Shown here piece by piece: positions 33,685 through 38,481 of a DNA stretch of 38,481 nt (position 1 is the first letter of the stretch; each line of letters opens with the position of its first letter). Origin of the DNA: an uncultured Sutterella sp. (GTDB lineage Bacteria > Pseudomonadota > Gammaproteobacteria > Burkholderiales > Burkholderiaceae_F). The notes below the pieces were generated by a model. It did no database searches. It was not told where the DNA came from and was given only the letters and a program-made list of their open reading frames with translations. The translations under genes and the position numbers were made by a program. The stretch is taken from NCBI GenBank assembly GCA_905194315.1, contig CAJJRX010000023.1:1-38481 (forward strand). Reading direction: 5' to 3'.

Positions 33685-36177
33685 TTACCGCTCCGCCCGT
33701 TTGCAGACCAGAGTCTGCCGGGTAATGCTATCGCCGGTTGTCAGCGTATAGTCTGAAAGACATTTTCGGGTCTTGCCGTTTTCCACCCAGGTGGCAAGCA
33801 ACTGCCCTTTTGGCGGAGCAGAGGAGAAATACACCCTGCCGCCTTCATCAAATACCCCTTCAAGTTTTTCCTGCTCAGCAGAGCTGATCATGGCCGAGGA
33901 GGCAAAGGGAATCGGCCCTCCCTGCTCATCAGTTACCGTAAACAGCACCTGAACCCCTGAGATACTCCGGAAAGAGAGATCAAGAATCGCACGATCTGCC
34001 GGTATTGCCGTTTCAATAAAATCAGAAATCGTCACATTACCCGGGATAGTATCCGGATCGAGCTGAATTTCATTTCTGCGGTAGTCCATCAGATCGGTCA
34101 CAAGAACCGAATCACCAAAGCGCGACCCAACTGTTCGACCGGAAATACCGAAATCCTGGACATCTTTCACATTCACCACAGCCATACTGTTCGAGCTATC
34201 TTTTGCAAAAAAGACTCCTCTCTTCATTGCCACCACCGCGCCACTCGCAGACAGATTCAATGACTGCCCAGAGGCCTGCTGATAGGCTGTCAGCCCGGCT
34301 CGCAAACCGGTTCCGTCATAATGCAGGCTGCCTGAATATGATTTCTCCCCCACCGGTGGTTCTGTCAGAGAAAGCGCATAACTCCAGGATCTTTCATCAT
34401 CAATATAGCCATAGACTCGGGCACTGCTCTCCCATCCCTCTTCCGTCCGTACAAGCTGCGTGCTGAGCTGTGTTGCCTCCGGAACAGCGCCCCCTGTCAG
34501 GCGGTCCAGTGGCAAGGTAAGCAGCAGTGAGATATACGTTTCGGCCGGAACAACTGCGCTTTTCGTACGCTGAAGCCCAAGAGAAAGCAACCCTCCGTAC
34601 CAGACCCCCATGGACAGCGAGGCATTCAGTGTCTGACGCAAACCATAGAGCTCATAATTCTCTCTGATATAGGTGGCACTCAAAGAACCGTTACGCAACC
34701 ACGGCAAATCCTGTATCAGTGCTAGGGAAAGCTTTTCACCGCGATCTGCATACAAAAGCAGATCATCCTGATTATGAGCCCCAGCAACCCGGGGAAGTGT
34801 GGTCGGACTTCCGGAGAGTGTTTTTTCATAACTCAGACTCATCTGAGATCTGGTCTCGGGAAAAATTTTCCGCCAGCTGATGCCAATGGTGTTACCCTGC
34901 TGATTAAAGGCCTCATACGTTGACTGAGAGTGTTCCAGCGCAACAGATACCGCTCCGAGCCAGCCAAGATCACTCGAAGCGCCAAACTGGCTGTACCAGT
35001 AATTTTCCGAGACCAGACCGCTGCCGAAAAGCGTGATACCGGCAGGCAGTCCGTAACCAACCCCGGCGGTCAGCACATAGGGCTGATCACCGTCGCCTTC
35101 ATCGAGTCGGCCTGAAGCGATATTCCAGCTCCAACGGCCGGCACTCAGCTGCTTCAGACCGGTCATAAACGGCACATAATAGGTTCGCTCCGTGCCATCA
35201 CTGCCGCGGATTGACACTTCAACAGTCCCGCCGCTACCCAACCCCTCGAGGTTAGAAAAACGATAGGGTCCGGGGGGAATTTCACGTATCAGCAATGTCC
35301 GACCACCCTGTCTGATCGTAATAGTCGACCGGGTATCCACCACCCCTGTGATATCGGGAACATAGGCTCTTTCATAACTCTCATGCTGATTCTCGTCATC
35401 ACGCAGTTCTGCTCCGAAGAGACGCAGAGAGTTGTCGAATACGCTGCTTGTAGACACATTCCCTGCGGTGAACCTTGCCTTCCACTGTGGTATCAGTCTC
35501 GTTAGATAGGTATCCTGACTTTCAAAGTCAGACTCACGCTGATAGACGCTGTCCGAATAGTTATAAGCACTCCGGTTAACCAAACGCCACTCACCAATAT
35601 TCAGCCGTGATGTGACAAAGGCGAAGGCTCGTCTGGAGGTGTCATCTCCAAAATTCCGAGAATAATCTCCGGTATAGCTCATCAGCAGTGCAGGCTCTCC
35701 CCAGTCCCACAAGGCCGGATTAGGAATCTCCTGACGGTGATCGGACAACCAGGCCTGCGGAATGGTGATATTGGCAGACTGCATGTTGACATCAACATCA
35801 ATGCGACTGCCGGGCGGGAGGGCGTCAATGCTGAGAAATTCCTTACCCATAGCCTTTCTGACAATCTCTTCCTGCACTGATTTGTTGAGATTCAGTTCAA
35901 GTATGAGACTGAGCGGAATTCTGGCTCTGTAGGCTGAATTCTCCTTGTAAACATCAATCTGACTCTGGCGAAGGTACTGACCGTTTTTCTCGATACGGTA
36001 CGTCTGCAAACCCAGACGCCCCTGATCTGCCAGGGCGTCCAGATCCGCATCTGTCAGCTCGCGACCGAGCTCCTTACTGATGGCATTCAAATCAAATTTG
36101 AAGTCCTCAGCTCCAGCATCTGATACTGCCGAGAGTGCAAAAATCGGAAGGAGGGTTAACGCTGACCAGCTTCTCAT
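33685..36177 (-). CDS. Fimbrial outer membrane usher (FimD/PapC)
   Basis: The 830-residue outer membrane usher forms the pore for fimbrial assembly. A signal peptide (about 1-23) precedes the N-terminal chaperone-binding domain. The beta-barrel region contains the plug-proximal motif ITIRQGGRTLLIREIPPGPYRFSNL. C-terminal domains end in a Cys pair (CLSDYTL ... LVCKRAER). Length is in the usual range (about 800-880). Its ATG overlaps the TGA of the adjacent chaperone (ATGA). Confidence 0.94.
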   Translation of the reverse strand: MRSWSALTLLPIFALSAVSDAGAEDFKFDLNAISKELGRELTDADLDALADQGRLGLQTYRIEKNGQYLRQSQIDVYKENSAYRARIPLSLILELNLNKSVQEEIVRKAMGKEFLSIDALPPGSRIDVDVNMQSANITIPQAWLSDHRQEIPNPALWDWGEPALLMSYTGDYSRNFGDDTSRRAFAFVTSRLNIGEWRLVNRSAYNYSDSVYQRESDFESQDTYLTRLIPQWKARFTAGNVSTSSVFDNSLRLFGAELRDDENQHESYERAYVPDITGVVDTRSTITIRQGGRTLLIREIPPGPYRFSNLEGLGSGGTVEVSIRGSDGTERTYYVPFMTGLKQLSAGRWSWNIASGRLDEGDGDQPYVLTAGVGYGLPAGITLFGSGLVSENYWYSQFGASSDLGWLGAVSVALEHSQSTYEAFNQQGNTIGISWRKIFPETRSQMSLSYEKTLSGSPTTLPRVAGAHNQDDLLLYADRGEKLSLALIQDLPWLRNGSLSATYIRENYELYGLRQTLNASLSMGVWYGGLLSLGLQRTKSAVVPAETYISLLLTLPLDRLTGGAVPEATQLSTQLVRTEEGWESSARVYGYIDDERSWSYALSLTEPPVGEKSYSGSLHYDGTGLRAGLTAYQQASGQSLNLSASGAVVAMKRGVFFAKDSSNSMAVVNVKDVQDFGISGRTVGSRFGDSVLVTDLMDYRRNEIQLDPDTIPGNVTISDFIETAIPADRAILDLSFRSISGVQVLFTVTDEQGGPIPFASSAMISSAEQEKLEGVFDEGGRVYFSSAPPKGQLLATWVENGKTRKCLSDYTLTTGDSITRQTLVCKRAER

Positions 36178-36923
36178 TTCCCCTCCAGACGCCGGACGGG
36201 TACCTTTTTCAGGAATCCGTCATCATCAATCGCAAATGCTTCCGCCTGTCCCGTACAGTCGGACGTCTCTGTTTCAAGCTCTATCTCGCCATAGGGAGCA
36301 ATCATCGGAGCGCTACCTTTCGGACTGATGAGTTCACTGCCACTGATACGCAACGAGCGCAGTGTCATCCAGTACGGGGAAAGGTTTTTGACTTTTACAG
36401 AACCCTCCGAGCAGTGAATGCGGACACTGTTATCGAATGCGGATTTTTTTTTCAGATGTTCAGATCGGAGAAACAGTTTGACCCATAAAGCGACACTGAT
36501 CTGCAACTCTTCGGGATGCTGGGCATTTTTGGCCGGCAGCATTGTGAGACGGAGTCTCTGAAGAATCTCTGTTTCTGACGACCAGTCTTTCTCTGTGCCG
36601 ACCCAGACAATTTTCACGGGATATTTCTGCTTCTGTCCCACAACGGATGCCGGTGGAGTCATCAGCACAACAGAGGAGGCGGTGTCAGTAGCCTTTCCGT
36701 TTGCGTCTGTTTCAAACACAGCACCGGTAACCCACCAGGGGCGTCCTGTCTCGTTGGTCAGCCAGAGTGTCTCCGAGGACCGCCCCTCGTTAAGGATGAG
36801 CCGTGATTCGCTGATCTGCCAGCCGCTGGAGACTTCCGCCGCAAAAGAAGATGCACTGAAGGACGGAGCCTGCGTAAGCAGGCACACCACAAACACTTTC
36901 TTCAGCAATCCGGCAGCACGCAT
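36174..36923 (-). CDS. Periplasmic fimbrial chaperone (divergent PapD-like)
   Basis: A 249-residue PapD-like protein. The signal peptide ends near SFA. The first Ig-like domain has the conserved Arg (ESRLIL) and G1-strand region ISVALWVKLFLRS with the family Lys; the second domain has a Cys pair (IHCSEG ... SDCTGQ). The usual PQDRE-type loop is replaced by WSSETEILQRLRL, so it is a divergent chaperone. It is coupled to the usher by an ATGA overlap. It may serve the adhesin, while the upstream chaperone serves the major pilin (inference). Confidence 0.85.
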   Translation of the reverse strand: MRAAGLLKKVFVVCLLTQAPSFSASSFAAEVSSGWQISESRLILNEGRSSETLWLTNETGRPWWVTGAVFETDANGKATDTASSVVLMTPPASVVGQKQKYPVKIVWVGTEKDWSSETEILQRLRLTMLPAKNAQHPEELQISVALWVKLFLRSEHLKKKSAFDNSVRIHCSEGSVKVKNLSPYWMTLRSLRISGSELISPKGSAPMIAPYGEIELETETSDCTGQAEAFAIDDDGFLKKVPVRRLEGK

Positions 36924-36948
36924 AAAACACTTCCCCCGTCTGTTCAGA

Positions 36949-37650
36949 TCATTTCACATCCGCATTGTTACGTACAAACAGTCCCGACTCATCCAAGGCG
37001 ATCCAGCCGAATCTGAACGGCTTCTGCGGGATGTCCAGCTTTTCAAGAACCAGCTGTGAAAACGGAAAAATCACATCACTGGTGTCGATACTTTTTTCAT
37101 CAACAAAGTAGGTTCCCATCGATATGACAAAGGCTGATTCGTTTTTCACCACCAGCCGGTCACCCTGCCGGATAACCTTCACCTGTTTCATAGCCTCTAT
37201 CGAATTCCCTTTCAGTCCTTTGGGCCGGTAGAACACTTTCAGCTTATTGACAAAGTTGATCTGAAGAGCGTTTTTGGCCTCAGTCGAGGCAGGCACCGCT
37301 TTACTGACAAGCCAGAGAAGGGTTTCGCGATCCTGAGGAAACTTTGAGGGATCACTGACCAAAATGCGCAGTCTGGCACCGGTTCGAGGCATTATTTTGG
37401 CAATCGGCGGCACCAGCATCACGCCATCCCGAACTTTCTCGCCATCCGGTGTTTCCAGATGACTGACCAGCAGATAAGCCCAGTCCGTGTCATTTTTGAA
37501 AACCAGAGAACTCTCCGTACGTTCGGGTGCGATCACGGCGCGGGTCAGATCGAACCCAATGCCTTCGGCGCGAACAGCACCACAAATACACAGCCCGGCA
37601 AGCAGGAGAACTCTGAGGAGTGACGCTTTAATGGACATAAAATTCATCAT
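36949..37650 (-). CDS. Periplasmic fimbrial chaperone (PapD/FimC-type)
   Basis: A 233-residue canonical chaperone with a signal peptide ending near VRA. It shows the N-terminal Arg (FDLTRAVI), the hallmark FPQDRETLLWL, and the G1 strand INFVNKLKVFYRP with the Lys that anchors pilin C-termini. Start choice is uncertain: ATG at 37650 or 37647, or ATG at 37638 (MSIKAS). No Shine-Dalgarno is visible because the T-tract of the upstream terminator occupies the place. It is located between the major pilin and the second chaperone. Confidence 0.9.
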   Translation of the reverse strand: MMNFMSIKASLLRVLLLAGLCICGAVRAEGIGFDLTRAVIAPERTESSLVFKNDTDWAYLLVSHLETPDGEKVRDGVMLVPPIAKIMPRTGARLRILVSDPSKFPQDRETLLWLVSKAVPASTEAKNALQINFVNKLKVFYRPKGLKGNSIEAMKQVKVIRQGDRLVVKNESAFVISMGTYFVDEKSIDTSDVIFPFSQLVLEKLDIPQKPFRFGWIALDESGLFVRNNADVK

Positions 37651-37663
37651 CTGAAAAAAAGGA

Positions 37664-37699
37664 AAAGATCAGACCGACTGCGAGACCGGTCTGATCTTT
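37664..37699 (-). terminator. Intra-operon terminator after the major pilin
   Basis: A 13-bp stem AAAGATCAGACCG / CGGTCTGATCTTT with a 10-nt loop is followed on the minus strand by TTTTCCTTTTTTT. It lies 35 bp after the pilin stop and 13 bp before the chaperone ATG. It should reduce transcription of the assembly genes relative to the pilin. Confidence 0.85.
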
Positions 37700-37733
37700 A
37701 ATTCGATAGCTTGACGGTTAACCCGAGTACGGC

Positions 37734-38306
37734 TTATTTGTAGGTAATCGTGTAAGCAACCTGAGCTTTCACGAGACCGGGGGTAACAGCGTTGCCGCTA
37801 ACATCCGCTTCACGAACCAGCTGACCGGCAATATTGAATTTGTAGTTGCTGTCAAGCAGTTCGCCACCGTTGAGTTCATACGTACGGGACGCTTCATCAG
37901 TGGAAAAGTCCACAACAGAAGCAGCGGCATCGGAGGTCTTGATGCTCACAAGCACGCCGACACCGGTAGCAGGATCAACACCATCTGCTGCGGTGGCTGT
38001 ATTCTGCAGGGTCTTCTTGGCATTGCCGGCGCTGTCAGAAAGCGTAATACTGGCGAGCGACTTGGCGGAGCAATTGCTCAACGTAATATCCGTGTTGACC
38101 GTATGACCGGACTCTCCATTACCCTCACGCAGTTTACCGACTTCAACCTCACCGAAGTCCAGTTCAACGCTACTACTACCAGCCTGAATAGAGCAGGCTG
38201 AAGTGATAACCTTACCGGTAAAGGTAACTGTGCCGGTGGATGTGGCTGCAAGAGCAGAGCTGGCAACAAAAACAGAAGCAACGGCAAAAGCAATACGATT
38301 GAACAT
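37734..38306 (-). CDS. Major fimbrial subunit (type 1-like pilin)
   Basis: The 190-residue pilin has a signal peptide cleaved after SSALA (about residue 20). Its N-terminal donor strand is TSTGTVTFTGKVITSAC, with disulfide Cys C38 and C79. The Gly-14/penultimate Tyr pattern at the C-terminus (VKAQVAYTITYK) is the chaperone recognition strand. AAGGAA lies 12 bases before the ATG at 38306; an upstream GTG at 38330 would overlap that site. First gene of the fimbrial operon. Confidence 0.92.
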   Translation of the reverse strand: MFNRIAFAVASVFVASSALAATSTGTVTFTGKVITSACSIQAGSSSVELDFGEVEVGKLREGNGESGHTVNTDITLSNCSAKSLASITLSDSAGNAKKTLQNTATAADGVDPATGVGVLVSIKTSDAAASVVDFSTDEASRTYELNGGELLDSNYKFNIAGQLVREADVSGNAVTPGLVKAQVAYTITYK

Positions 38307-38481
38307 TTTGTTCAGAGTTCCTTGTAACACAAAACCTACGGACGCAAAAGCCCACTACGGCAACCCGCAGATAATTCAGAAAAAACGGATAAAAAACAAA
38401 AAACTCCAGAAAAAAATATAAAGAAAAGAGTCTTCATGCATGTTTGTGGTAACAGCTGAGAAGATACTGCCTTCTTAAACG
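38307..38481 (-). other. Upstream region of the fimbrial operon
   Basis: This region holds the promoter side of the pilin gene and runs off the window. It contains several homopolymer T-runs on the minus strand (six to seven bases each, 38380-38420) and a weak pair TTGTTT / AATTAT with 17 bp spacing. No invertible repeats were seen within the available 175 bp, so promoter inversion cannot be judged. Confidence 0.35.

Noticed and set aside
38307..38481. Phase-variable fimbrial promoter
   Set aside because: T-runs are present, but no inverted repeats or recombinase are seen and the runs are short; evidence is insufficient in the 175 bp available.

Overview
The window looks like a chromosomal segment of a betaproteobacterium of the order Burkholderiales, most likely a gut-type Sutterellaceae relative (inference). 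The argS / SPOR protein / dsbA / short-chain dehydrogenase order and the tRNA-Tyr / tRNA-Thr / tuf block are typical of Betaproteobacteria. A ferredoxin-type 2-oxoacid oxidoreductase and a cytochrome bd operon suggest low-oxygen life. No phage, transposase or CRISPR array was seen.

Layout. 1-1555 (minus): tuf (3' end cut off by the window), tRNA-Thr(GGU) and tRNA-Tyr(GUA) behind one good sigma-70 promoter. 1679-4701: cardiolipin synthase, a small membrane protein, and folE2 behind a structured leader that may be a folate riboswitch. 4879-8813: argS, a SPOR-domain protein, a DsbA-type oxidase and an SDR. 8817-13645: recQ, sstT and an MFS transporter. 13706-18239 (minus): four genes for a 2-oxoacid:acceptor oxidoreductase (gamma, alpha, beta, and an FAD/NADPH/ferredoxin fusion subunit). 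18506-19666: a DUF3455-like lipoprotein and a DUF1801-like protein.

19760-25875: a respiratory block. An unusual PAS/AAA+/Fis regulator without a GAFTGA loop is co-transcribed with an alpha/beta hydrolase. Divergent from it is cydP-cydA-cydB-cydX-ybgE followed by a group II truncated haemoglobin. 25932-29582: yaeQ, small membrane proteins and a QseBC-like two-component system with a phased operator overlapping its own ribosome binding site.

29633-30865 is the most unusual stretch: seven complete and one partial tandem copies of a ~165-bp non-coding repeat, each built around an 18-bp palindrome (perfect in four copies) and further small inverted repeats. It lies between the sensor kinase and a DegP/MucD periplasmic protease. 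32613-38306 (minus) is a chaperone-usher fimbrial operon: major pilin, two chaperones, usher and tip adhesin, with an intra-operon terminator after the pilin.
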